Assembly (NCBI GenBank): GCA_027451985.1
Contig: DAIDHS010000006.1
Span: forward strand, 1 to 64,000
Source of the DNA: Elusimicrobiota bacterium
GTDB lineage: Bacteria; Elusimicrobiota; Elusimicrobia; UBA1565; UBA9628
DNA: 64,000 bases
Direction of reading: 5' to 3'
Translations under genes and position numbers: made by a program
The notes under the pieces: model-generated
Database searches by the model: none
Told to the model about the DNA's origin: nothing
The model's input: the letters and a program-made list of their open reading frames with translations, nothing else
Shown: one piece after another, positions 1-7,902 of the stretch
Layout of the letters: every line of letters starts with the position of its first letter
Position numbering within the stretch: position 1 is the stretch's first letter

Positions 1-88
1 ACCCTTTCCCCATACCTGCCTATCCTACAGCAGGTCTTCAATTCCTCAAAGTGTTGCACTAGCATATTGAACTTGTGGTTTCCGAATC

Positions 89-117
89 TTGTCTTTAGAT
101 AGACAAAAAGATACGAT
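89..117 (+). promoter_or_regulatory. Putative sigma70-type promoter for tRNA-Ser
   Basis: TTGTCT at 89-94 and TACGAT at 112-117 are separated by 17 bases and sit about 20 bases before the tRNA 5' end, a normal distance for a tRNA promoter. The -35 hexamer is also the left arm of a 6-bp inverted repeat (TTGTCT, 6-base loop, AGACAA) that could form a weak hairpin or operator. Nothing else was recognised in bases 1-88. The promoter is inferred from consensus only. Confidence 0.5.
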
Positions 118-136
118 GCTGAAATAAGTTTCTTTT

Positions 137-227
137 GGAGAGGTGGCCGAGCGGCTGAAGGCGGCGGTTTGCTAAACCGTTATACCTGTGTAAACGGGTA
201 TCGAGGGTTCGAATCCCTCCCTCTCCG
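137..227 (+). tRNA. tRNA-Ser (anticodon GCU, reads AGC/AGU)
   Basis: The seven-base acceptor arms GGAGAGG (137-143) and CCTCTCC (220-226) pair perfectly, with G227 as discriminator. The anticodon stem GCGGT/ACCGT closes the loop TTGCTAA, giving anticodon GCT. A long variable arm and the GGTTCGAATCC T-arm follow, as expected of a class II serine tRNA. The 3' CCA is not encoded, so it must be added after transcription; a CCA-adding-type nucleotidyltransferase lies at 41115-42638 in this window. Confidence 0.97.
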
Positions 228-246
228 ATTTTACCGCGCTGAGATC

Positions 247-606
247 ATGGCTGAACGAGCCGCATTCCGAACCTTGGACGAATTCTGGCCGTTCTATGTT
301 TCCCAGCACATGAAGCGCGGCAACAGCATCCTCCATTTCGCGGGAACGACGATTGGTCTTTTGTGTCTGGGATCCGCCATGGTCCTGCGCGATTGGCGAT
401 TCTTGCCCGTGGGACTCGTCCTGTCCTACGGGCTCGCGTGGACCGGACATTTTTTCATCGAGAAAAACGCTCCCGCGACGCTCCGGCACCCCGTGTTGTC
501 TTTCCGGGCCGATTTCAGGATGTACGGCCTCATGCTCGCAGGAGAAATGGGAAACGAAATCGTCCGCCAGAAAGTCCGGCTCGCGCCTTATCTTCGTTCC
601 CGCTGA
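247..606 (+). CDS. DUF962 / Mpo1-like membrane protein
   Basis: This 119-residue protein matches the DUF962 (YGL010w/Mpo1) family. It has an N-terminal FWPFYVSQH segment, HFAGTTIG, two hydrophobic helices at about residues 30-65, and the family signature GHFFIEKN followed by an HP and a DFRMY motif. Yeast Mpo1 is an Fe(II)-dependent dioxygenase acting in 2-hydroxy fatty acid alpha-oxidation; bacterial members are mostly uncharacterised, so the activity here is inference. The His residues that would bind iron are present (HF, GHFF, RHP). The ATG at 247 was chosen over an in-frame upstream start at 169 because the latter lies inside the tRNA. It may be co-transcribed with the tRNA, as no separate promoter is visible in the 19-base gap. 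Confidence 0.85.
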   Translation: MAERAAFRTLDEFWPFYVSQHMKRGNSILHFAGTTIGLLCLGSAMVLRDWRFLPVGLVLSYGLAWTGHFFIEKNAPATLRHPVLSFRADFRMYGLMLAGEMGNEIVRQKVRLAPYLRSR

Positions 607-615
607 GGCCGCCCC

Positions 616-644
616 TTGACGCTGCCGCGTTGAGATGCTAAGTT
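616..644 (+). promoter_or_regulatory. Promoter giving a leaderless mRNA for the O-methyltransferase
   Basis: TTGACG (616-621), a 17-base spacer and TAAGTT (639-644) form a good sigma70-like promoter. The -10 ends six bases before the ATG at 651, so transcription would start at or next to the start codon. No Shine-Dalgarno sequence precedes that ATG, which fits a leaderless transcript. Confidence 0.55.
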
Positions 645-650
645 TTCACC

Positions 651-1364
651 ATGCCGAAAACGCGCGCCCCGCTAAAAACCCCGGCCGCGCATTCCTCCGG
701 TGGAGCGTCCGCCGCGATGCCCAAGGCTTTGCTGGATTTCGCGGCCAATCTTATGGGTGCGGAAGATCCGGTTCTTGAGAACATCCGACGTAAGACTCCA
801 GAAAAAGGCCTGCCGCCCATCAGTATCGGCCCACAGGAGGGTAAAATTCTCGAGACCCTGGCGCGCTCCTGCGGCGCCCGCAAGATCGTTGAAATCGGTA
901 CGCTGGCCGGATATTCCGCCTGTTACTTGGCCAAGGCTTTGGGTTCCGAAGGTGTCGTGCATACGGTAGAATACGACGTGCGGCACGCGGCGGTCGCAAG
1001 GCAGAACATCGCCGGCGCGGGATTGTCGGACAGGGTAATCGTGCACGAAGGAGCGGCCTTGGACGTCCTTCCCAAGCTGGAATCCGAGGGCCCGTTCGAC
1101 GTGTGCTTCATCGACGCCGACAAGGCCAACTATCACCGCTATCTTCGCTGGGCCGTGGGCAACGTGCGTTCGGGCGGGCTCATCATCGGGGACAACGCCT
1201 ATCTTTTCGGGAAACTGCACCTGGAGCCGAAGCAGGCGGGCGAAGATGCCGCCGGCATTCCCGCAATGAGGGAATTCCTGAAAACTTTGGCCGACTTAAA
1301 CCTGTTCTCTTCCTGCGCCATGATCCCGACCTCGGAGGGAATGGCCGTGGCCGTGCGCCGATGA
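651..1364 (+). CDS. Class I SAM-dependent O-methyltransferase (caffeoyl-CoA OMT family)
   Basis: The 237-residue protein is a Methyltransf_3 family enzyme. SAM motif I (IVEIGTLAGYSACYL) is at residues 79-93, and the acidic metal/substrate motif FIDADK spans 153-158. A second metal ligand pair, DN, is at 181-182 (IIGDN). Members transfer methyl from SAM to catechol-type hydroxyls with Mg2+; the substrate cannot be read from sequence. The N-terminal 25 residues are basic and look disordered. The stop codon overlaps the start of the aldo/keto reductase (ATGA), so the two are translationally coupled. No Shine-Dalgarno is present and a promoter lies directly upstream. Confidence 0.9.
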   Translation: MPKTRAPLKTPAAHSSGGASAAMPKALLDFAANLMGAEDPVLENIRRKTPEKGLPPISIGPQEGKILETLARSCGARKIVEIGTLAGYSACYLAKALGSEGVVHTVEYDVRHAAVARQNIAGAGLSDRVIVHEGAALDVLPKLESEGPFDVCFIDADKANYHRYLRWAVGNVRSGGLIIGDNAYLFGKLHLEPKQAGEDAAGIPAMREFLKTLADLNLFSSCAMIPTSEGMAVAVRR

Positions 1365-2365
1365 CGACGACTAAGGCGGGAGTCTTGCGGCGTCCTTTCG
1401 GACGGACGGGCCTTTCCGTTTCCGAAATCGGCTTCGGCGGCTGGGGTATTGGAAAATCCATGTGGGGCAGGACCGACGATGCGGAATCTTTGCGCGCCCT
1501 GCATACGGCTTTGGAATCCGGTATCAACTATTTTGACACGGCTTTCGCCTACGGCCACGGCCACTCCGAAAAGCTCATCGCAAAACTTCTTAAGGACGCG
1601 CGCCAAAGCGAAATCGTCGTTTCAACTAAGATCCCGCCAAAAAATATGCAGTGGCCGGCACGCCCGATGACGCCGCTGCCGTTGGCCTTTCCGCCTGATT
1701 GGATCGTCCAATGCGTGGAGAAATCGTTGCGTAATTTGGGCGTCGCCGCTCTGCCGCTTGAACAGTTCCACGTTTGGACGGACGCCTGGCTGAAGGATCC
1801 AATTTGGCCCGAGGTTGGGGATACCATCACCCGCCTTAAGAAAGAAGGCAAAATCCTTCATTTCGGCGTTTCGCTTAATAGCGACGATCCTGAGTCCGGG
1901 CTAAAGCTGGTCGGAAGCGGGCTCGCCGATCAGATCCAGGTCCTTTTCAATCTCTTTGATCAGCGCGCGGCCGACCGCCTTTTCCCGCTGTGCCGCGAAA
2001 AGGGCGTTGCGGTGGTCGTGCGCTGCCCGTTCGACGAGGGCGGACTGACTGGAGCCTTGACCCCGGAGACTCGTTTCGAACCGGAGGATTTCCGCAGCTA
2101 TTATTTTGCGGGCGAGCGCCTCACGGAAACCTGTCGCCGCGTCCAGTCGCTCAAGTCGGTCGCGCTGGGACCCAAGGCCTCCAATCTCATCACTGCGGCG
2201 CTCAAGTATTGTCTGAGCTTCTCAGCAGTCTCAACGGTCATTCCCGGCATGCGCAGGACTGCGCATGTCCTGCAAAACATCGCCGCTTCGGATGGGAATT
2301 ATTACGATGAAGGGGAGTTAAAGGCTCTGGCAGAGCACCGCTGGGTCCGTGACTTTTACCGTTAG
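1361..2365 (+). CDS. Aldo/keto reductase
   Basis: This 334-residue NADPH-dependent oxidoreductase of the AKR superfamily keeps the catalytic tetrad: D59 and Y64 in FDTAFAYG, K90 in STK, and H137 in QFHVW. The N-terminal GRTGLSVSEIGFG is the usual first barrel strand. The translation frame is open upstream, but the ATG at 1361 (ATGA overlap with the methyltransferase stop) gives the standard AKR N-terminus. The C-terminal third carries a KYCLSFSAVSTVIPG segment, typical of AKR11/12-like (YdhF, YhdN) subfamilies that act on small carbonyls. The substrate is unknown. GT2 follows after a 6-base gap, so it may belong to the same transcript. Confidence 0.92.
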   Translation: MTTTKAGVLRRPFGRTGLSVSEIGFGGWGIGKSMWGRTDDAESLRALHTALESGINYFDTAFAYGHGHSEKLIAKLLKDARQSEIVVSTKIPPKNMQWPARPMTPLPLAFPPDWIVQCVEKSLRNLGVAALPLEQFHVWTDAWLKDPIWPEVGDTITRLKKEGKILHFGVSLNSDDPESGLKLVGSGLADQIQVLFNLFDQRAADRLFPLCREKGVAVVVRCPFDEGGLTGALTPETRFEPEDFRSYYFAGERLTETCRRVQSLKSVALGPKASNLITAALKYCLSFSAVSTVIPGMRRTAHVLQNIAASDGNYYDEGELKALAEHRWVRDFYR

Positions 2366-2371
2366 GAAGCT

Positions 2372-3256
2372 ATGCCCGTTTCCACCCGCCGCGACATAAA
2401 GATTTCCGCCGTTCTTCCTGCCTTGAACGAAGCCGCTTCTGTCGCAGGCGTGGTCGCCTCGATTCGGGACGTTCTCTCCGGCTTTGTTAGTGAATTTGAG
2501 ATCATCGTAGTCGACGACGGATCGGACGACGGCACGGGCGAGACCGCGGCCAAGGCCGGCGCGACGGTTTTGCGTCACGCCGCCAACAAGGGTTATGGCC
2601 GGGCGCTCATGAGCGGTATCGAGGCGGCCAAGCACGATTGGATCCTGACCATCGACGCGGACGAGTCCTACCCCGTTTCCGAGGCGGCAAACTTAATCGG
2701 GTTTGCGTCCGATTTCGACTTGATCATCGGATCTAGAACGGGAATCCATTTCTGGGGCTCACCTTTCCACGCGCTTTTGCGCTGGCTTTACCTTCGCATG
2801 GCAAGCTTCGTCGTAGGCGAGCCCATCCCAGACGCCAATTCAGGCCTGCGCTTATTCCGGCGCCAATTGGCCTTGGGCATCGGGCCAGTGCGCTGCTTCG
2901 GCTACTCCTATTCAACAACGATGACGCTCTCTTTTCTGCATGAGCGGCGCTCCGTCAAGTTCGTCCCCATTAGCTTCCAGGAGCGCCGGGGAAAATCAAA
3001 AGTAAAACCCGTTCGGGATATTCTCCGGACTCTTCAACTCATGATTGAAATCATGATCGCTTACAATCCGCTTAAGCTCTTCGTCACGCTGGCCATGCTG
3101 CCGACTTTGGCGGGCCTCGCCGCCTCCGCAGCTTTTATTTCGACGTGGCGTCCGGACTGGGCGTTGTGCGCTCTTGTGGGCTGGAGCGCCGCCGGCCTGT
3201 GCTTCATTTCCGGCTGCCTTCTGGATTCGCTCCGGCTCTGGAATTATGAACGATGA
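2372..3256 (+). CDS. Glycosyltransferase family 2, polyprenyl-phosphate hexose synthase-like
   Basis: The 294-residue protein has a GT-A fold N-terminus: VLPALNE at 14-20, VDDGSDDGT at 47-55, and a DAD metal-binding motif at 95-97. GSRTG and the DANSGLR motif follow, as in dolichyl-phosphate mannose/glucose synthases. Two hydrophobic helices near residues 238-258 and 264-285 anchor it in the membrane. It probably charges a polyprenyl phosphate with a hexose for use by the GT-C enzyme encoded at 6606-7859, an inference from co-location. Its stop overlaps the next ATG by 4 bases (ATGA). Confidence 0.9.
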   Translation: MPVSTRRDIKISAVLPALNEAASVAGVVASIRDVLSGFVSEFEIIVVDDGSDDGTGETAAKAGATVLRHAANKGYGRALMSGIEAAKHDWILTIDADESYPVSEAANLIGFASDFDLIIGSRTGIHFWGSPFHALLRWLYLRMASFVVGEPIPDANSGLRLFRRQLALGIGPVRCFGYSYSTTMTLSFLHERRSVKFVPISFQERRGKSKVKPVRDILRTLQLMIEIMIAYNPLKLFVTLAMLPTLAGLAASAAFISTWRPDWALCALVGWSAAGLCFISGCLLDSLRLWNYER

Positions 3257-4158
3257 GGCAGCGGCGCGCCTTAATCACCGGCGCCGGGGGCTTTATCGGC
3301 TCGGCTCTGCGTCGGAGGCTGGCCGGCGCGGGCTGGAGAGTCTTTTGCGTCGTCCGCCGCATCTCTCCTAAAAAGCCCGGCGCACATGCGCTGGGCAGCG
3401 ATCTTTTTCACGATGGTACGACCGAGGGTATGATGCGCCTGATGCGGCGCGCGCGGCCCGACGTCGTATTTCACCTAGCATCGCTGTTCCTGGCGGACCA
3501 TAAGCCAGCGGACGTCGAGGCCTTGTGCAGGAGCAACGTCCTTTTCGGCATGCAGGTCCTCGAGGCGGCTTCCGCGGCGAAGTCAGTCGGCTTCATCAAC
3601 ACGGGCACGGCGTGGCAGCACTACCAAGACGCGGAGTACAGTCCCGTTAATCTTTATGCCGCGACCAAACAGGCTTTTCAAGACATCCTCGACTACTATG
3701 TTCAAACGCGGGGTTTGCGTGCCGTCACTCTGAAAATCTTCGACAGCTACGGCCTAGGCGACGAACGCCCGAAGATTTGGAAGGCACTGCGCAACGCGGG
3801 TTCTGGAAGCACGCCCTTGATCCTGTCGGGGGGGAAACAGAAGTTAGATCCCATCTACGTCGATGACATCGCGGACGCCTATCTCATCGCGGCGCGGAGG
3901 CTTTTGAGCGGGCGGGCGCGCGGGCATGAGATTTATGCCTTGTCCAGCGGTCGTCCGCGCACTCTGCGCAGTATAATTGATTTATACGCCAAGATTAGCG
4001 GAAAAGACATTCCTGCGTCCTGGGGTGCGCGGCCCTACCGCTTTCGCGAGGTCATGAATCCCTGGAGCAAAGGCAAGCGTCTGCCGGGATGGCGGCCCAA
4101 AGTAAGCCTTGAGAAGGGAATTCTTCTGGCGGAAGGCCTTAAGCGGGATAGGGCCTAA
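3253..4158 (+). CDS. NAD-dependent epimerase/dehydratase (extended SDR)
   Basis: This 301-residue protein has the Rossmann motif GAGGFIG (residues 10-16) and the catalytic YxxxK at Y135/K139, with T118 in the NTGTAW segment taking the usual Ser/Thr position. A typical ARPDVVFHLA strand is at about 67-76. It belongs to the extended SDRs that modify nucleotide sugars, probably acting on an NDP-hexose for the nearby glycosyltransferases. It starts inside the GT2 stop codon. Its 3' end overlaps the convergent gene that follows by 20 bases. Confidence 0.88.
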   Translation: MRQRRALITGAGGFIGSALRRRLAGAGWRVFCVVRRISPKKPGAHALGSDLFHDGTTEGMMRLMRRARPDVVFHLASLFLADHKPADVEALCRSNVLFGMQVLEAASAAKSVGFINTGTAWQHYQDAEYSPVNLYAATKQAFQDILDYYVQTRGLRAVTLKIFDSYGLGDERPKIWKALRNAGSGSTPLILSGGKQKLDPIYVDDIADAYLIAARRLLSGRARGHEIYALSSGRPRTLRSIIDLYAKISGKDIPASWGARPYRFREVMNPWSKGKRLPGWRPKVSLEKGILLAEGLKRDRA

Positions 4159-4984
4159 ACGACACGCCCCAAGATTTTTGGGTTTCGAAATTAATATCCG
4201 GATTCGGGTTGAGCAAGCTTTTTAAGCTGTCGCTGCGAAAGCCCAAAGGCGCACCGCAGGCTTCCAAGCTTTTGAGCGCCGCCAAACCCATGGCCGCAGG
4301 CACAGGAATGATGCGGACCGTCCGGCCCTGGCGCCGGGCCAATGCCGTGAGGATATCCGAAAAGGCGACGGGCCGGGGGTTCGCCGCCGTTACAAGGCGC
4401 TTGGCAGGAGGCAATTCGAGGTTTAACGCGGTCTCGACGCAGTCCGCCAGATCTTCCTCGTGAACGAGGACGAAAGGCTCTCTGCCCGTTCCGAAAACGG
4501 GGAGAATGGGCAGGCGGACCAGGCGCATGAGCCGGCCGTGCATGCCGCGCTCGGATCCGCCCCAAACCAGTCCCGGACGGATGACATAGCCTCCCATGCC
4601 AAGGACTGCGCGTTCGACTTCTAGTTTGCCGCGGCCGTAAAGTGAACTGCATCCCTCAAAGGCGCTTACGCTCGAGATAAAAATAAGGTGGGACACGCCA
4701 GCCGCGCGCGCGGCCGTGAATAAATCGACGGAGCCGCGGACGTTGATCCGTTCTATCTCGTTTGGAACCGCAGCTTTAAAGTCATAGGCGCAATGCACCA
4801 GGACCGCGGCTGAATCGAAAAGCGCTGGAGTGGCAGGTTCGCCCAAGATAAAGCGCTCCGGTGATCCGGGCGGTGCGGAGCGGCCCGGCTCGCGGACTTG
4901 AAACCCTTGCGATCTGAGGCGTCGCGCACACGCCTCGCCTACATAGCCGGAAGCTCCAGTGATAATGCAGATTCTTGGCGCCAC
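4139..4984 (-). CDS. NAD-dependent epimerase/dehydratase (second copy, UDP-galactose-4-epimerase-like)
   Basis: This 281-residue extended SDR has GASGYVG at residues 10-16 and the catalytic pair Y116/K120 (YGRGK), with ISSVSAFEG supplying the Ser. It is shorter than typical GalE (about 330 residues), so a different nucleotide sugar or a lipid-linked substrate is possible. It is divergent in sequence from the 3253-4158 enzyme, so it is not a recent duplicate. It lies directly downstream of the GMC oxidoreductase (one base gap) and forms a minus-strand operon with it and the GT-C enzyme. Confidence 0.87.
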   Translation of the reverse strand: MAPRICIITGASGYVGEACARRLRSQGFQVREPGRSAPPGSPERFILGEPATPALFDSAAVLVHCAYDFKAAVPNEIERINVRGSVDLFTAARAAGVSHLIFISSVSAFEGCSSLYGRGKLEVERAVLGMGGYVIRPGLVWGGSERGMHGRLMRLVRLPILPVFGTGREPFVLVHEEDLADCVETALNLELPPAKRLVTAANPRPVAFSDILTALARRQGRTVRIIPVPAAMGLAALKSLEACGAPLGFRSDSLKSLLNPNPDINFETQKSWGVSFRPYPA

Positions 4985-4985
4985 T

Positions 4986-6596
4986 TTACGGGCGCCCGTC
5001 TAGCCGCGCGGCTTCTAGAGCGATGCGGTGGGCATTGGCCATGACGGTGTAGGAGATGGTAGTCGCGGGCAGAGTCGGCAGGACGGAGGCGTCTACCGCG
5101 TGCGTAAGCCGCATCCCAGCGACGCGCCCCAGAAGATCGGACTCGAAGCCCGAGGGCCTGGCGGTCATCGGAAAAACCGAGCCGATATGGTTGCCCTCCC
5201 CGGGCATGCCCAGTTCCATGAAGGGCAGAAGAGAAATTCCGCCAACAGCGCGCGAGTGTCGCAAAAGTTTGGCCGCGACGCGAAAGATTTTCCATCGTGT
5301 GCTGGCTGGGAGCCGTCCCGAGAGCCGCAGGCGGAGCCCGGCGCCGTCCGATTTTTCCGCGGTTAGGGCGATAGTTCCTCCCTCTTGAGAATTGAGATAA
5401 CCTTGAACGACCAAAAGGCGTTCCCAGAGGGCGGGTCCCACCCGCTCAGCGATGGCACCGGGCACAAGCCTTAAAATTTCGCGCACTTTGTCTTTTATAA
5501 AGCTGTTGTAAGTGTAGAACTGCAGATGAACCAAGCGGCTTGAAATGCCGGGATCCGTAATTTCCATAAATCCCTGAGCCAGGGTGTGCAGCTCTTCCTT
5601 GTCGACGCCGCGGCTGGGAGAAAAGGCTAGTACGGGCAGAAGGAAATAAGGCTGGTAACGCAGGGTCAGCTTGGCCGCCGGATGGGTGCTGGCTAGGATG
5701 AGTTTCGCGGTGCCCAGCGCGCCGCAGGCGGCGAAAACGCGTCTAGCTTCAAAGCGCGCTGAAGAGCCTCCAGTTTTCATCGGCCGGCATTGGACGAACG
5801 CGGCTTCGCCGTTTTCTTTAATTTCTTCTGCGATCCATCCCGGCTCATAGCGGAAGTTTGGATTTTTTTGCAAATCTTCCAGAGTGTGACGGGAATTGTA
5901 AATGGCTGAGTAAGGGCAGCCGGAAAGACAGAGGCCCGTTAGGCGACAGCGTCGATTGGAGTTGCCGGCGCTTATTTTTAGAGCCAAGCGCGAGTTTCCG
6001 AAGACGATGCCCGATGATTTGAGGCGTTCCCGGTTCGCGCGCCACTGGCTCAGAAACGCTTGGGCTTGGCGGCTAGACGGCGCGGAGGGCTGCGTCGGAG
6101 CGTAAAGCGGAAAAAACTCCTCGAGGTCGTCGCTCTCGGCCGCGATGTCGAGCATTTGCCCGACTTCCGCGTAGGACCGCTCGAGCTCTTTGCGGGCAAA
6201 CGGCCAATCCGCGAAATCCGCGGCTGGGGCCGGCAGCACCGCGGCACCCCATACGTTGCTGAGGCCGCCCTTAGCGTGGGAAATGAGGCATTTGGTTCCG
6301 CGCTGCTCCATAGCCGTCAATTCGTATTTGGCATAAGGGAACTCGGAGCCGTAGACGGGCTTGAACGCTTGGCGGTTTCGGGCGTGGAGATAGTCGCTTT
6401 GGATGGCGCTCAAATCCTCGGGGCTCCAACGGGCCGGCTCCAGGGCGGCCAGTCGGTTCACGACCTCTATCTTTCCATCTTCGCATTCAGCGCCGGCGTC
6501 AATCATCAGAACTTCAGCGCCCGAATCGAGGAGAGCTCGGGCGCACGCGACTCCGGCCAATCCCGATCCGATGACGCAGTAAGCAGCGGAGGGCAT
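4986..6596 (-). CDS. GMC-family FAD oxidoreductase with cysteine cluster
   Basis: The 536-residue flavoenzyme starts with the FAD dinucleotide fold (VIGSGLAG, residues 8-15), followed by the GMC signature GGLSNVWG at 110-117. Residues 217-227 hold three cysteines (C217, C223, C227) before PYSAIYN. This resembles the segment that binds a 3Fe-4S cluster in bacterial FAD-dependent sugar dehydrogenases. The C-terminal HIGSVFPM keeps the first active-site His position. In the last motif (SVLPTLPATT) a Thr falls where the second catalytic His/Asn is normally found. It probably oxidises a sugar or lipid alcohol and passes electrons to a carrier. The start is separated by 9 bases from the upstream GT-C gene. 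Confidence 0.85.
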   Translation of the reverse strand: MPSAAYCVIGSGLAGVACARALLDSGAEVLMIDAGAECEDGKIEVVNRLAALEPARWSPEDLSAIQSDYLHARNRQAFKPVYGSEFPYAKYELTAMEQRGTKCLISHAKGGLSNVWGAAVLPAPAADFADWPFARKELERSYAEVGQMLDIAAESDDLEEFFPLYAPTQPSAPSSRQAQAFLSQWRANRERLKSSGIVFGNSRLALKISAGNSNRRCRLTGLCLSGCPYSAIYNSRHTLEDLQKNPNFRYEPGWIAEEIKENGEAAFVQCRPMKTGGSSARFEARRVFAACGALGTAKLILASTHPAAKLTLRYQPYFLLPVLAFSPSRGVDKEELHTLAQGFMEITDPGISSRLVHLQFYTYNSFIKDKVREILRLVPGAIAERVGPALWERLLVVQGYLNSQEGGTIALTAEKSDGAGLRLRLSGRLPASTRWKIFRVAAKLLRHSRAVGGISLLPFMELGMPGEGNHIGSVFPMTARPSGFESDLLGRVAGMRLTHAVDASVLPTLPATTISYTVMANAHRIALEAARLDGRP

Positions 6597-6605
6597 GTAT
6601 TCGGC

Positions 6606-7859
6606 CTATCGAAACACGATGTTGCGCAGGGCGAGCATGAAGTGGCGCGTGCCTTGAGGAAAAGACCAAATCGCGAAATTAAGCACAGCCCAAGCCGGTC
6701 CGGCGCGCTTTAAGAGCTCGGGCTTTCGCTTCCAGAGCTCAAAAAGCCCCGCTGCGGCAAGGCAGACGGCCAGCGGGGCATATTCCTGGCGATAGCGTGA
6801 AACTGGGCCAGCGAAGACGGTGTAGACGGCGATGGATGAGAGCACGGCGCAGGAAAGGGGGGCCAGCACGGGGCGCTTGAGCGAGAGTATAATCGCGGCG
6901 AGCCAGAAGGGAAGCAGAAGCATGAAGGTTGCGTCGTAGCCCGGAAGGAAAGGATAGAAGAGAGTGGAGAAATCAAACGCGTAGGCTTTGATCCGGGACT
7001 TTAAGCTGGTGTGAACCCACAGGCTTTTAAATTGATCTTTGTAGACCGCGTCTGCGGCCAGCTCGCCGGTTCCCGAGGGAGGAAAATAGAGCGGTTTCGG
7101 AAGAAGTCCGAGACTTTCAAGGGGCAGAGCCAGTCCGGAATAAAGGGTGAATCCTCCCATCGTCGATGAGGGAATCCAACGGCCGAAGATGATCCTATTG
7201 CGCGCGATCCACGGCGCCATTACGGCGATGATGATGATTCCGGCCGCCAAGCTCTTGCTCCAGTCAAATTTGAGTTCTTTGATCAGCGGCGTCAACGCGA
7301 GCGCGGCTAGTCCCGGTACGAGGACCTCGGGCCTGACGAGATAGGCTGCGCCAATGCCCGCACCGAAGATCGCGGCCCGGAGCCAGGGCTTCCAATTCAA
7401 GCGGTAGAGCCCGGCGAAGGAGGCCGCTAAAAATAATTGGTAGAGATTTTCCGAAAGGATGAATCGGCAGGGTGCGACAAGATCGAAATATCCCGCGGCT
7501 AAGAGGCCCGCGATGAGAGGCCAGGGTCCAGGCAGTACGTTCTCGAGCAAGACGACGATGAAGACGCAGGTCAACGCGCCTAATAGACATTGGGCAATTT
7601 GAACGGGCCGCGCGGAGCGTCCGCTCAGCGAATAAATCGCCGCGAGGAAGAAAGGGTAGCCCGGCATTCGGGAAGCCTTCTCGCCGGAGCCATCTATGTA
7701 GCGGCCGTCATCGAGCAGGTGGATGGCGTATGCATTGTAGCCGATGGAGTCCCCGCGAAGAGGGAGCGTCGCCCGCCCGAGCACGAAAAAAAGACGCAGG
7801 GAAATGGCGACAGCACCGACGAGCATCCAGCCGCGGACGCGTGGGGAGGCGAAGCTCAT
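6606..7859 (-). CDS. GT-C family membrane glycosyltransferase (PMT/ArnT-like)
   Basis: This 417-residue multi-pass protein resembles the dolichyl-/polyprenyl-phosphate mannosyltransferase family (GT39/GT83, PMT_2). A first transmembrane helix is followed by a large loop with the acidic RGDSIGYN and a second acidic motif (LLDDGRY). About nine to ten further helices follow, ending in a short cytoplasmic tail. Such enzymes move a sugar from a polyprenyl-phosphate donor to a periplasmic acceptor. The ATG at 7859 was chosen over an in-frame TTG at 7880 because a TATAAT (7869-7874, minus strand) lies between them and would leave the TTG untranscribed. It is the first gene of the minus-strand operon with the GMC enzyme and the epimerase. 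Confidence 0.85.
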   Translation of the reverse strand: MSFASPRVRGWMLVGAVAISLRLFFVLGRATLPLRGDSIGYNAYAIHLLDDGRYIDGSGEKASRMPGYPFFLAAIYSLSGRSARPVQIAQCLLGALTCVFIVVLLENVLPGPWPLIAGLLAAGYFDLVAPCRFILSENLYQLFLAASFAGLYRLNWKPWLRAAIFGAGIGAAYLVRPEVLVPGLAALALTPLIKELKFDWSKSLAAGIIIIAVMAPWIARNRIIFGRWIPSSTMGGFTLYSGLALPLESLGLLPKPLYFPPSGTGELAADAVYKDQFKSLWVHTSLKSRIKAYAFDFSTLFYPFLPGYDATFMLLLPFWLAAIILSLKRPVLAPLSCAVLSSIAVYTVFAGPVSRYRQEYAPLAVCLAAAGLFELWKRKPELLKRAGPAWAVLNFAIWSFPQGTRHFMLALRNIVFR

Positions 7860-7868
7860 GCGGGCGTT

Positions 7869-7874
7869 ATTATA
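7869..7874 (-). promoter_or_regulatory. TATAAT -10 element upstream of the GT-C gene
   Basis: A perfect TATAAT on the minus strand lies nine bases before the ATG at 7859, with no Shine-Dalgarno between. This implies a leader of only about 2-3 bases. No convincing -35 was found. Confidence 0.45.
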
Positions 7875-7902
7875 TAACAAGACTGCCGCATGACTGGCTG
7901 AG

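Noticed and set aside
169..246. In-frame N-terminal extension of the DUF962 protein
   Set aside because: The extension would be translated from inside the tRNA-Ser gene; the ATG at 247 gives the normal family start.
1103..1360. N-terminal extension of the aldo/keto reductase
   Set aside because: It lies wholly inside the O-methyltransferase gene in another frame; the AKR fold starts correctly at the ATG at 1361.
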